From assembly GCA_938041455.1 (NCBI GenBank), contig CALITO010000007.1:1-64000 (forward strand): a DNA stretch of 64,000 nt, given 5' to 3'. The position numbers were made by a program, and so were the translations under genes. This document shows, piece after piece, positions 9,492-18,144 of the stretch (its first letter is position 1; the number at the start of each line of letters is the position of its first letter). The notes under the pieces were generated by a model that did not search any database, was not told the DNA's origin, and saw nothing but the letters and a program-made list of their open reading frames with translations. The stretch comes from an uncultured bacterium (lineage in GTDB: Bacteria > Armatimonadota > JACIXR01).

Positions 9492-9504
9492 TTTTAATGT
9501 GGTG

Positions 9505-10893
9505 ATGAGAGAAAGCTGTGGAGTTTTTGGAATATACGCACCTGGTGAGGATGTAGCACGCCTCGCCTATTTCGGTCTTTTCGCCCTCCAACATAGAGGG
9601 CAGGAAGCTGCGGGCATAGCTGTTGCCAATGGAGAACGCATCTTCCTTCATAAAGGTTTGGGACTACTTAATAACATCTTCACCGAGGAGATGCTTCAAT
9701 CATTAGAGGGACATTGTGCCATTGGACATACTCGCTACTCCACTACCGGCTCAAACATAATCCTCAATGCCCAGCCCATCTTCATTTCCCATAGGGGCGA
9801 AAAGTTGGCACTCGCCCATAATGGCAACATAACTAACTCCCTTTTCCTCGCCTCTTATCTCAGCGACCAGGGATTGACCCTCCATTCCACTTCCGATAGC
9901 GAGCTCATCGGGTTCCTTATCACCCTACAGGATGGAGCTAACATAGAGGAGAAGATTGCCAAGGCTATGAGGTCCCTCAAAGGCGCCTATTCCCTCACCG
10001 TGCTCACCCCTAACAAGGTTCTCGCCGTGCGGGACCCCTACGGCATCCGTCCCCTCTGTATCGGTAAACTAAACGGTGAGAGATGGGTCTTCGCCTCGGA
10101 GAGCTGTGCTTTGTCTTTGGTGGATGCTGAGTTCGTAAGGGAGGTTGATCCAGGGGAAATCGTTGTTGCGAGCGAAGAAGGGTTGAGAAGTTATAAGGCG
10201 ATTTCTTCCCCTCGTAAGGCGGTATGCATTTTTGAATTCATTTATTTCGCCCGACCCGATTCCGATATAGAAGGGGTGAACATCCATCGGGCAAGGAGGA
10301 GGATGGGTGCTATCCTCTCCCAGGAAGGGGCAGTGGAAGCGGATGTCGTCATAGGTGTTCCCGACACAGGCACAACCGCAGCTATCGGGTTCAGCGAAGC
10401 GTCAGGCATCCCCTATGGCGAAGGGCTTTTGAAGAACAAATATATCGGCAGAACCTTCATCCTTCCCGACCAGAGGATAAGGGATATGGGCATAAAATTG
10501 AAGCTCACTCCCCTCCTGGAGACGGTAAAGAGTAAGCGAGTCGTCCTCGTAGACGACTCCATTGTGAGAGGAACGACAACGGGCAAGATAGTGAGGATGC
10601 TTTTCGAGGCAGGAGCTAAGGAAGTCCATGTGCGTATTTCCTCACCACCAATATCCTACCCTTGCTTCTTCGGCATAGACACCGCTGTCCGCTCCGAGTT
10701 AATTGCCTCCCGCCTCTCCGTGGAGGAGATAAGGGAATATATCGGCGCTACCTCCCTTAAATATCTCAGTTTGGGAGGATTGATAAGAGCTATCGGGTTG
10801 CCGAGAGAGAACTTCTGCACCGCTTGTCTCACTGGTGCCTATCCTGAGGAAATACCCTCCGATTTTCACAAGCTTTTGCTGGAACAAAGATAG
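9505..10893 (+). CDS. purF: Amidophosphoribosyltransferase
   Basis: Commits PRPP to purine synthesis by making 5-phosphoribosylamine with glutamine-derived ammonia. The class II amidotransferase nucleophile is Cys5 in MRESCGVFGIYAPG, so only a four-residue propeptide would need removal. Also present are QHRGQEAAGI, the PRPP-binding loop VVLVDDSIVRGTT, and four Cys positions (AVCIFEF, YPCFFGID, FCTAC) matching the [4Fe-4S] ligands of the Bacillus-type enzyme. ATG 9505 is preferred to GTG 9499 or 9502, but all three are near the predicted transcription start. It lies 14 bases before the propeller gene. Confidence 0.95.
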   Translation: MRESCGVFGIYAPGEDVARLAYFGLFALQHRGQEAAGIAVANGERIFLHKGLGLLNNIFTEEMLQSLEGHCAIGHTRYSTTGSNIILNAQPIFISHRGEKLALAHNGNITNSLFLASYLSDQGLTLHSTSDSELIGFLITLQDGANIEEKIAKAMRSLKGAYSLTVLTPNKVLAVRDPYGIRPLCIGKLNGERWVFASESCALSLVDAEFVREVDPGEIVVASEEGLRSYKAISSPRKAVCIFEFIYFARPDSDIEGVNIHRARRRMGAILSQEGAVEADVVIGVPDTGTTAAIGFSEASGIPYGEGLLKNKYIGRTFILPDQRIRDMGIKLKLTPLLETVKSKRVVLVDDSIVRGTTTGKIVRMLFEAGAKEVHVRISSPPISYPCFFGIDTAVRSELIASRLSVEEIREYIGATSLKYLSLGGLIRAIGLPRENFCTACLTGAYPEEIPSDFHKLLLEQR

Positions 10894-10907
10894 AAGGGAA
10901 GGAATTT

Positions 10908-11942
10908 ATGGTGAAAAGGGATTGGCCACTTTTCAAGGGCAATCCAATGAGGCAGAGCCGTTGGGAGGGGGAATGTTACCTTCCCCTCACTCCCCTATGG
11001 CGTTTCAATGGAGGATACCGCATTCGCTCCTCGCCCGTTGTGGCAGGTGATAAGGTCTTCACCTGTCTATGGAACGGGGAGGTAATCGCTTTAGATATAG
11101 AGAAGGGAACCCCTATATGGCGAACCGACCTTCCGGGTCCCATTTTTTCCACCCCCTGCGTAGGAGGGGGAAAGGTTTTCCTCGGCACAGCTCTCCGCAC
11201 ATTTTACGCCCTTGACGAGCTTAGCGGGAAAGTCCTCTGGAGCCTCGCCTTCGGAGGGGCTGTGGACTCATCACCTCTATATATAAGGGGCAAGGTCTAT
11301 TTTGGCAGCGATGATAAGTATCTTTACTGTATCTCTGCGGATAAGGGAGATGTCCTCTGGCGCTTCTTTGCCGGGATGTGGATTTTCTCCTCTCCCGCCG
11401 CAGCGGAAGGCAAGATTTTCTTCGGTTCGCAAAACGGCTTCTTCTATGCTTTAAGTGAGGAGGGAAAGCTCATCTGGCAGACGAGAATAGGGGGATTGAT
11501 AAGGTCAACCCCAGCGATTGACAAAGGGAGAATCTTTGTGGGCTCTAATAATGGGCGTTTGTTCTGCTTAGATGCTTCAAGTGGGGAGATAATCTGGTCA
11601 GCCCGTGCCTACGACGCCATAGAGAGCTCGCCGGCAGTGGGGGAAGACAGGGTCTTCTTCGGCGCAGATGATGGTTATTTCTACTGCGTTGATGTTCACT
11701 CCGGACGCACCCTCTTAAGATTGAAGGTGGGCAGTCCCATCAAATCCACCCCCTTGCTCATAGGGAGGAATGTCCTCTTCGCCACCCTCAATGGCATTTT
11801 CTATGGGGTGGACATATACACGGGAGGGGTGAAATGGGAGATGAAGACGGGTAGTGAGGTGCACTCTTCTTTCGCCGCCTCCCCCTATGGTATCTTTATT
11901 GGCGCCGATAACGGCTTCTTATATGCCTTCAGCTATTCCTGA
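10908..11942 (+). CDS. PQQ-like beta-propeller repeat protein
   Basis: 344 residues made almost wholly of about seven propeller blades with the pattern SSP-hydrophobics-VFFGSxxGxxYAxDxxxGxxxW, as in BamB and PQQ-enzyme-like repeats. It has no signal peptide or membrane segment, so a cytoplasmic scaffold or binding role is likelier than an outer-membrane assembly role. A GAAGGAA precedes ATG 10908. It lies between purF and purN and is probably cotranscribed with them, but nothing in the sequence ties it to purine metabolism. Function unknown. Confidence 0.8.
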   Translation: MVKRDWPLFKGNPMRQSRWEGECYLPLTPLWRFNGGYRIRSSPVVAGDKVFTCLWNGEVIALDIEKGTPIWRTDLPGPIFSTPCVGGGKVFLGTALRTFYALDELSGKVLWSLAFGGAVDSSPLYIRGKVYFGSDDKYLYCISADKGDVLWRFFAGMWIFSSPAAAEGKIFFGSQNGFFYALSEEGKLIWQTRIGGLIRSTPAIDKGRIFVGSNNGRLFCLDASSGEIIWSARAYDAIESSPAVGEDRVFFGADDGYFYCVDVHSGRTLLRLKVGSPIKSTPLLIGRNVLFATLNGIFYGVDIYTGGVKWEMKTGSEVHSSFAASPYGIFIGADNGFLYAFSYS

Positions 11943-11982
11943 GACCCTTGTAAGCTGTGGAAAGGAAAGGGGGTTCGCCACA

Positions 11983-12624
11983 TTGGAGAGAACAAAGATA
12001 AGGATCGGCGTTCTCGCCTCAGGAAGGGGTTCCAATCTCCAAGCAATAATTGACGCTTGTAAGAGAGGATATATACCGGGTGATGTAGTCTGCGTAATAT
12101 CGGATAGAAAGGACGCATTCGCACTGGAAAGGGCGAGAAGTGAAGAGATACCCGCCATCTTCCTCGACCCCGCTCAGTATCCGAGTAGGGAAGAATACGA
12201 TGCCAAGCTCGTTGAAATCCTCAAGAAGCACGATGTGGACCTTGTCTGTCTGGCAGGCTTTATGCGCATCCTCACCCCTACTTTTATAGATGCCTTTCGC
12301 AACAGGATAATGAACATCCATCCCGCACTTATCCCATCTTTCTGTGGGAAAGGAATGTACGGACTTAAGGTGCATCAGGCTGTTTTAGACTTCGGAGCGA
12401 AGGTAACGGGCTGTACCGTGCATTTCGTCACGGAGGAAGTCGATTTGGGGCCGATAATCATCCAAATTCCCGTTATGGTGAGGGAGAATGACACGCCCGA
12501 GACGCTTTCCCAGAGGGTTCTGAAGAGGGAGCATAGAGCATATCCCTTGGCGATAAAATTATTCGCTGAAGGAAGATTGACAATTGAAGGAAGAAGAGTT
12601 CGCATCCTCCCCAAGTATCCTTGA
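11983..12624 (+). CDS. purN: Phosphoribosylglycinamide formyltransferase
   Basis: Transfers a formyl group from 10-formyl-THF to GAR, the third step of purine synthesis. The N-terminal phosphate loop VLASGRGSNLQA, the NIHPALIPSF block with catalytic His, and the GCTVHFVTEEVDLGPII block with its Asp are all intact. The track ORF begins at 11854 inside the propeller gene. The first plausible start is TTG 11983, nine bases after GGGGG, which gives 213 residues, a normal PurN length. Confidence 0.92.
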   Translation: MERTKIRIGVLASGRGSNLQAIIDACKRGYIPGDVVCVISDRKDAFALERARSEEIPAIFLDPAQYPSREEYDAKLVEILKKHDVDLVCLAGFMRILTPTFIDAFRNRIMNIHPALIPSFCGKGMYGLKVHQAVLDFGAKVTGCTVHFVTEEVDLGPIIIQIPVMVRENDTPETLSQRVLKREHRAYPLAIKLFAEGRLTIEGRRVRILPKYP

Positions 12625-12647
12625 TTTTCCCGGAAGGAGGCCCTTAT

Positions 12648-13688
12648 ATGCGGGAGAGAAAAGCAAGAATCGCCTTCGTAGGATGTGGCGCTCATTCCAC
12701 ATCTGCTCTATATCCTACCATCCATACCATACCAATTATGGAGCTGGTAGCGGTTTGCGATTTAAAAGAAGAATTAGCAAGGAGAAACGCACGCTACTTT
12801 GGAGCTCTTCGCTGGTATACTGATGTTGAGGAACTGCTCTCTAAGGAAGAGCTTGACGGAGCAATCATCGTTGGCACCCCCCAGATGCATTGTGAGGTGG
12901 GAAAACGGTGTCTTGATGCGGGCATACCCATCCTCGTGGAGAAGCCTTCCGCTGTATCATACAAAGAAGCTGTAGAACTCGCCCAATACGCTGAGGCGCG
13001 TGGCTTATGGGGGGCAGTTGCCTATATGAAGCGTTACGCGGTTTGCTACCAACTGGCTAAGAGAATTGCTGATAGCGAGGAATTCGGAGGTATACACTCT
13101 CTGGAGGCGAGGTTCTCCAATGGTCCCTACCCCGCTATCTGGGGGATTGAAGAACCTGCTAAGGCGTTTTTAATTGGGCAGGTCGTCCACATCTTTAACC
13201 TCGCCCGATTCTTCTGCGGAGAGATGAAAGAGATCTATGCCAAACTTTATCTCCTCACTCCAAATATGTTCGCCTATGCCATCGCAGGTGAGTTCCAAAG
13301 CGGCGTTCCATTCGTTATGAACCTCAACGCTTTGGAGGCAAGCGATTGGAAGATAAGCGAAAGGCTCGCCCTCTCGGGCAATGGATGTCTGCTTGAGGTG
13401 ACAGATATGCTCCACCTCCGCTATCGCCCAAGGACTCTCCCTTACCAAGAGTTCAACATAGGGGGAAGGACACAAACGATAGAATGGAATCCCGAGTGGA
13501 CGGAGTTGATGGCGACGAAGGCGGAAGGATCTTTCGGATATAGGGGCGAAATAGAATCCTTCGCCCGCGCCTGCCTAGGAGAAGATAAACCGAGAAGCAC
13601 CCTTTGGGATGGTGCCAAAGACCTCCAAATATCAGAGGCGGTATGGGAGAGCGCCAGTTTAAATAAGCCGGTCAAGATAAATCCCTGA
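12648..13688 (+). CDS. Gfo/Idh/MocA family oxidoreductase
   Basis: 346-residue NAD(P)-dependent dehydrogenase-like protein. The Rossmann start RIAFVGCGAHS and the family motif VEKPSAVSYKEA (EKP) are present, followed by the typical C-terminal beta-sheet domain. Members act on sugars, inositols or related polyols; the substrate cannot be read from sequence. ATG 12648 follows GGAAGGAGG by seven bases and is better than the upstream start in the track. A second family member follows after 14 bases, and paired Gfo/Idh/MocA genes usually serve one catabolic route. Confidence 0.88.
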   Translation: MRERKARIAFVGCGAHSTSALYPTIHTIPIMELVAVCDLKEELARRNARYFGALRWYTDVEELLSKEELDGAIIVGTPQMHCEVGKRCLDAGIPILVEKPSAVSYKEAVELAQYAEARGLWGAVAYMKRYAVCYQLAKRIADSEEFGGIHSLEARFSNGPYPAIWGIEEPAKAFLIGQVVHIFNLARFFCGEMKEIYAKLYLLTPNMFAYAIAGEFQSGVPFVMNLNALEASDWKISERLALSGNGCLLEVTDMLHLRYRPRTLPYQEFNIGGRTQTIEWNPEWTELMATKAEGSFGYRGEIESFARACLGEDKPRSTLWDGAKDLQISEAVWESASLNKPVKINP

Positions 13689-13702
13689 GGAGGTGTTCCC
13701 AG

Positions 13703-14587
13703 GTGATTAGAATAGGAATGGTGGGAGGAGCTAAATCGTGGCATGCCAAGAGTTTCTCCGAGATGTTCAATGGCTACGATGAAGCTTTAGCCCGCCAGCA
13801 TAACTTCCCCCTCTACAAGGCAAGAGTTGAGGGAGCGCGAGTGACTCACATTTGGGACCCCGATAGAGAAGCTGGGGAACTAATCGCTAAAATCTGCGGA
13901 ATAGAGAATGTCGTCCCCTATATGGAAGAGATGATCGGTAAAGTGGATGGTGTAATAATAGCAGATGACACAACTATGAAGCATCAGCGCAGAGCCATCC
14001 CCTTCCTTCGAGCGGGACTGCCCACATTCGTTGATAAACCCTTATCCCCTTCAATAGAGGAAGCGGAGGAATTGATAAGTTTCGCGAAAGAAAACAACAC
14101 TCCCTTTATGTCCTGCTCCGCCCTACGCTATGCCAAGGAGGTAGAGGAGTTCCTTTCCCAAAAGGAGGAAATCGGGGAAATTCTTACAGGAAACAGCATC
14201 TGCAGTGGAGACCTTATCTTCTACGGCATCCACGCCTTGGAACAATTATATGTATGTATAGGTCCGGGTATAAAATGTGTGCAGAATGTTGGCGAGGAGG
14301 GAAAGGATATCGTAGTTATAACCAAGGGAGACGGAAGGAAATTCATTCTAACGGTTTACAAAGAAATCTCTTATTTATTTCAGATGAACCTCTATGGAAG
14401 TAAGGGCTGGAGGGAGGTTAGAGTTGAGGATAGCGACTATTTCTACTCCAATATGCTCCGGGCATTCGTTAGGATGGTAGAGACAAGGGAGCCTCCCTTC
14501 CCAGTTGAGGAAACGCTGGAGATAATAAAAACGCTCGTCCTCGCCCGCCGCTCAGCCCAAAGGGGAGGGGAGGTAATCTACCTTTAA
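13703..14587 (+). CDS. Gfo/Idh/MocA family oxidoreductase (second copy)
   Basis: 294-residue oxidoreductase with an N-terminal Rossmann fold that is slightly atypical (RIGMVGGAKSWHAKSF, where GxGxxG is replaced by GGAKSWH). The DKPLSPSIEEAEEL block corresponds to the family EKP motif with D for E. The GTG start at 13703 follows GAGGAGGTG. It differs enough from its neighbour to be an old paralogue rather than a recent duplicate. The changed dinucleotide loop and DKP motif fit the many non-model family members, so activity is likely but unproven. Confidence 0.82.
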   Translation: MIRIGMVGGAKSWHAKSFSEMFNGYDEALARQHNFPLYKARVEGARVTHIWDPDREAGELIAKICGIENVVPYMEEMIGKVDGVIIADDTTMKHQRRAIPFLRAGLPTFVDKPLSPSIEEAEELISFAKENNTPFMSCSALRYAKEVEEFLSQKEEIGEILTGNSICSGDLIFYGIHALEQLYVCIGPGIKCVQNVGEEGKDIVVITKGDGRKFILTVYKEISYLFQMNLYGSKGWREVRVEDSDYFYSNMLRAFVRMVETREPPFPVEETLEIIKTLVLARRSAQRGGEVIYL

Positions 14588-14633
14588 TTTAAAGTGTCTA
14601 TCCCGATGTCCATTCAAAATTAAACTTCTTACC

Positions 14634-17156
14634 TCATCCCGAGAGTAAAGAGGGGGTAAGTGGTTCAACCATAGGGGGAGATTTGAGCCGTGCAAGGATC
14701 TCTGCCGCTGCCTGGCGGACAAACCGTGCCTCATCCTCCAGCGCAGGGATAAGTAGTTCAACTGCACGGGGGTCTTTAAACCCCCCAAGTGCCCTCACCG
14801 CTGCCTCGCGGACATATGGATCCTTATCCTTCAGCGCAGAGATAAACTTACGAACCGCCCTCTTTGCTTCCCTCGTCTCATACCATTTTGGGTTGATCCT
14901 TTCAAGTGCTTGTGCTGCCTGCCAGTGGACACACCTATCCATCAGTAGAGAGATGAGTGGTTTAATTGCACGGGGGTCTTTAAGCTCTCCAAGCGCCCAC
15001 ACTACTGCATACCAGACCTCCATAAACTCAGTATCCGCACACTTAATAAACTCGTTCTTGAAGGTAGAGATAGGCTTACGAAGTGCCCTCTTTACCTCAC
15101 TTATCCTATATAATTTTGGGTCTATCTTTGCAAGTGTTTTTACTACCTCGTAGTGGATATACTCCTTTTCCTTCTGGAGTAGCTCCAGTAGAGAGATAAG
15201 TGGTTCAACCGCACGGCGGTCCTTAAGCTCTCCAAGTGCCTCGGCTGCTGCCTTGCAGACCCACACAAACTCTCTAATCACAAGCTCACTCTCCGACTCA
15301 GGGATAGAATTAGGAAGTGCCTCCTTTCCCTCCTCTATCCTCCATAGTTTTATGTTGATCCTTTCAATTGCTTTCGCTACCTCGTGGATATGTTCCTCTT
15401 GCTTCTTCAGTAGAGAGATAATTGGTTCAACTGCACGGCGGTCCTTGAGCTTTCCAAGTGCCTCTACCGCTGCCTCGCGGACATATGGATCCTTCAGCGC
15501 AGAGATAAGTGGTTCAACTGCACGGGGATCCTTGAGCTCTCCAAGTAGCCTCGCCACTGCCCTGCGGACACTTGGCTCCTTATCCTTCAGCGCAGAGATA
15601 ATTGGTTCAACTGCACGGGGATCCTTGAGCTCTCCAAGTGCCCTCAATACCATATAGCGGACAAATGAATTTTTTTCCCTCTTTAAGAGGGAGGTAAGTG
15701 GCTCAAATGCACGGGGGTCTTTGATATTCTTAAGAGCTATTATTGCTTCAATGCGGATATTTCGGTCCTCATCTTTTAGTAGAGAGATGAGTAATTCAAC
15801 CGCGGGGGAGGCTTGGAGCTCTCCAAGTGCCTCTACCGCTGCCCCGCGGACCTCTGGGTCCTTATCCTTCAGCGCAGAGATAAGTGGTTCAACTGCACGG
15901 GGATCTTTAAGCTTTCCAAGTGCCAACGCCGCTGCCCTGCGGACTTCCCCGAAACCGCTCTTCAGCGCAAGGATAAAGTAAGTAACTGCCCACTTTGCCT
16001 CCCTCGTCTCATACCACCTTGGATTGATCATCTTGAGTTTTTCTGCTATTTCCTCGCGGATATATGGGTCGTCCCGGAATTGAGAGACTAAATAGAATAG
16101 AAAGATAAACTTACAAATTGCCCACTTTGCCTCCCTTGTCTCATACCACTTGGGATTAATCTTTTTGAGTGCTTCTTCTGCTGCCTCGCGGATATCGTGG
16201 TAATCACTCCCCAACGCAGAGATAAACTTAGGAACTGCCCTCTTCGCCTCCCTCGTCTCATACCATTTTGGGTTAATCTTTTCAAGTGCTTCTTCTGCTG
16301 CCTCGCGGACATCGGAGTAATCATCCTTTAGTAGAGAAATGAGCGGTTTAATTGCACGGGGATCTTTAAGCTCTCCAAGTGCCCTCACCGCTGCCTCGGG
16401 GAAATGTAGGTAATCATTCTTCAGTGCAGAAATAAAATTAGGAACTGCCCTCTTTGCCTCCCTCGTCTCGTATAATTTTGGATCGATTTTCTGGAGCGCC
16501 TGAGCTGCTGCCCACTGGACAGCATTGCTCTCATCCCTCAGTGCAAAGGCAAGTAGTTTAATTACACGGGGGTCTTTGAGCTCCCCAACCGTTCTTACTG
16601 CTGCTTTGCGGACATATTGGTCATTATCCCTCAATGCGGATTTCAGGGGAGATATCCCCCTTAAATCTGCAATAAGCGAAAATAGGGCCGGTAGAAAACC
16701 CTCATAGAATGTCTCTTGGAAAGGTGCCTCGTTAGGAGTTAGATATAGTTCGGCATGTGAAAAGCAGGGTTCCTCCTCATATGAAAATTCTCGGGAGAAT
16801 ATTTTATCCTCTGTGGAAAGCGATATTTTTCCTTTGAGGGTGGCAGATGTCCAGAACCAGCCCATCCTATATCCATAATATATACGCCTCGGGATACCCT
16901 TTGCCTCAATCTTAAGGGTGGCATTATAATCTCTCGCACCCTCTTCAACCACCCTGTAGCCAGCATGCCTTTCCAATATCTTTTTGGTATATTCAAAGAA
17001 GGGCAGGCTTACCTTATCTGCCTTTTCATACTTCTGCTCCACTATGATGCGAACAACTCTTCCTTCTCTCCCCCTTGTCAGAGTCCATAAAACTAAAAGG
17101 GTAAGAACCATCAAAGGAAAAACTAAAAAACTTAAAACTTTAATTCTTCTCATCAC
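14634..17156 (-). CDS. Membrane-anchored HEAT-repeat protein
   Basis: 840 residues: an N-terminal hydrophobic anchor (about residues 7-26), a head domain to about residue 180, then some 20 HEAT repeats of the PBS-lyase type (GELKDPRAVEPLISALKDKDPxVRxAAVEAL). Canonical repeats of about 31 residues alternate with longer ones carrying a segment like INPKWYETREAKRAVPKFI, of which five near-identical and two divergent copies are present. The array would form a solenoid on the outer face of the membrane and probably binds proteins. DNA-level similarity between repeats is high, so repeat number may vary. Start is GTG 17156 or ATG 17153, after AGAGGT. Specific function unknown. Confidence 0.85.
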   Translation of the reverse strand: MMRRIKVLSFLVFPLMVLTLLVLWTLTRGREGRVVRIIVEQKYEKADKVSLPFFEYTKKILERHAGYRVVEEGARDYNATLKIEAKGIPRRIYYGYRMGWFWTSATLKGKISLSTEDKIFSREFSYEEEPCFSHAELYLTPNEAPFQETFYEGFLPALFSLIADLRGISPLKSALRDNDQYVRKAAVRTVGELKDPRVIKLLAFALRDESNAVQWAAAQALQKIDPKLYETREAKRAVPNFISALKNDYLHFPEAAVRALGELKDPRAIKPLISLLKDDYSDVREAAEEALEKINPKWYETREAKRAVPKFISALGSDYHDIREAAEEALKKINPKWYETREAKWAICKFIFLFYLVSQFRDDPYIREEIAEKLKMINPRWYETREAKWAVTYFILALKSGFGEVRRAAALALGKLKDPRAVEPLISALKDKDPEVRGAAVEALGELQASPAVELLISLLKDEDRNIRIEAIIALKNIKDPRAFEPLTSLLKREKNSFVRYMVLRALGELKDPRAVEPIISALKDKEPSVRRAVARLLGELKDPRAVEPLISALKDPYVREAAVEALGKLKDRRAVEPIISLLKKQEEHIHEVAKAIERINIKLWRIEEGKEALPNSIPESESELVIREFVWVCKAAAEALGELKDRRAVEPLISLLELLQKEKEYIHYEVVKTLAKIDPKLYRISEVKRALRKPISTFKNEFIKCADTEFMEVWYAVVWALGELKDPRAIKPLISLLMDRCVHWQAAQALERINPKWYETREAKRAVRKFISALKDKDPYVREAAVRALGGFKDPRAVELLIPALEDEARFVRQAAAEILARLKSPPMVEPLTPSLLSG

Positions 17157-17215
17157 GGCTTACCTCTTTAAATCTCCCTCTTGCGTCCATTGTCTTTTAG
17201 CTCTCACCAGTTAGT

Positions 17216-17244
17216 ATTATAACCCAGACCTAAAATTATGTAAA
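17216..17244 (-). promoter_or_regulatory. Promoter of the HEAT-repeat gene
   Basis: On the minus strand TTTACA and TATAAT are exactly 17 bases apart. Transcription from about 17209 leaves a leader of about 53 bases with an AGAGGT ribosome-binding site before the start. It sits back to back with the plus-strand promoter 12 bases away. Confidence 0.65.
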
Positions 17245-17256
17245 GAGGGGAGAAAG

Positions 17257-17285
17257 TTGACAAATTCCCTATATGAGTTCATAAT
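17257..17285 (+). promoter_or_regulatory. Promoter of the isomerase/foldase/ATPase operon
   Basis: TTGACA at 17257-17262 and CATAAT at 17280-17285 are 17 bases apart. The predicted transcription start near 17292 is about six bases before ATG 17298, and no Shine-Dalgarno sequence is present, so the transcript should be leaderless. Confidence 0.65.
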
Positions 17286-17297
17286 TATTGTAATCTT

Positions 17298-18131
17298 ATG
17301 AGGCTGAAGCTGGGTTGTTTCACCGATGAAATATCTCAGGACCTGGATGAAGCGATAGAGGTAATGCGGGAGTTCGGCGTTCAATATGCCGAACTGCGCT
17401 CTATATGGGGGCGTAACATCCTGGATATGGAGAGGGATGAACTGGAGAAGGCGCAAGGGATACTCCAGAGGGCAGGTATAAAGGTCGCTTGTATAGCCTC
17501 GCCCCTTTTCAAATGCCATCTTTTCCAGGAGGAGAAGCCGAGGGGGGATCTCCATCTCGCCAGGGAGCGCTCCTTGGAAGAGCAGTGGGCAACCCTCCGC
17601 CGTTCCCTACAGCTCGCCCATTTCTTCCACGCCCCCATAGTGAGGACCTTCTCTTTCTGGAGGGTATGTGAACCGAATGAGGAGATATTTCGGAGGATAG
17701 CTCCATATCTTTCCCAGGCGGCGGAGGAAGCACATAAGGAGGGCGTTATCCTTGCGCTTGAAAACGAACATTCCTGCTTTGCCGGTTCAGGGGAAGAAAC
17801 CGCCCTTCTCCTATCCCTCGTGGGTTCCCCTTACCTCAAGGTCATCTGGGACCCGGGGAACGCCTTCTTCGCTGGCGAAGTCCCCTATCCCCACGGCTAT
17901 GAGAAAATAAAAAACCACATAGTTCATATCCACATCAAGGACGCCCGCTTAAACGAAAAAACAATGGAACCGGAGTGGACGCTGATAGGTGAGGGAGAGA
18001 TAGACTTCCCAGCCCAACTTAGGTCACTCGAGGAGGAGGGATTTGAAGGCGTCATCTCGCTTGAGACCCATGTCTCTCCCCCCAAGGAAGCGTCTCGCTT
18101 ATCCCTCCAAAGGTTATCTTCTATGATTTGA
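17298..18131 (+). CDS. Sugar phosphate isomerase/epimerase (xylose isomerase-like TIM barrel)
   Basis: 277 residues of the AP-endonuclease-2/xylose-isomerase-like superfamily (IolE/IolI/Hyi relatives). Metal-site strands are visible: LALENEHSCF, VIWDPGNAF, IVHIHIKDA and ISLETH, giving the usual Glu-Asp-His-Glu ligands. It probably isomerises or epimerises a sugar or polyol intermediate in the cytoplasm, and could serve the same route as the two oxidoreductases at 12648-14587, though it is in a different transcription unit. It is the first gene of its operon and is followed 13 bases later by the foldase. Confidence 0.86.
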   Translation: MRLKLGCFTDEISQDLDEAIEVMREFGVQYAELRSIWGRNILDMERDELEKAQGILQRAGIKVACIASPLFKCHLFQEEKPRGDLHLARERSLEEQWATLRRSLQLAHFFHAPIVRTFSFWRVCEPNEEIFRRIAPYLSQAAEEAHKEGVILALENEHSCFAGSGEETALLLSLVGSPYLKVIWDPGNAFFAGEVPYPHGYEKIKNHIVHIHIKDARLNEKTMEPEWTLIGEGEIDFPAQLRSLEEEGFEGVISLETHVSPPKEASRLSLQRLSSMI

Positions 18132-18144
18132 AAAGGAGGTATCT

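Noticed and set aside
9446-9504. Purine riboswitch before purF
   Set aside because: The gap between the predicted transcription start and the start codon is only a few bases, so no aptamer can fit.
14634-17156. Numerous short direct repeats at DNA level, at first sight array-like
   Set aside because: They are in frame and encode HEAT repeats; spacing and sequence vary, so this is not a CRISPR array or satellite.
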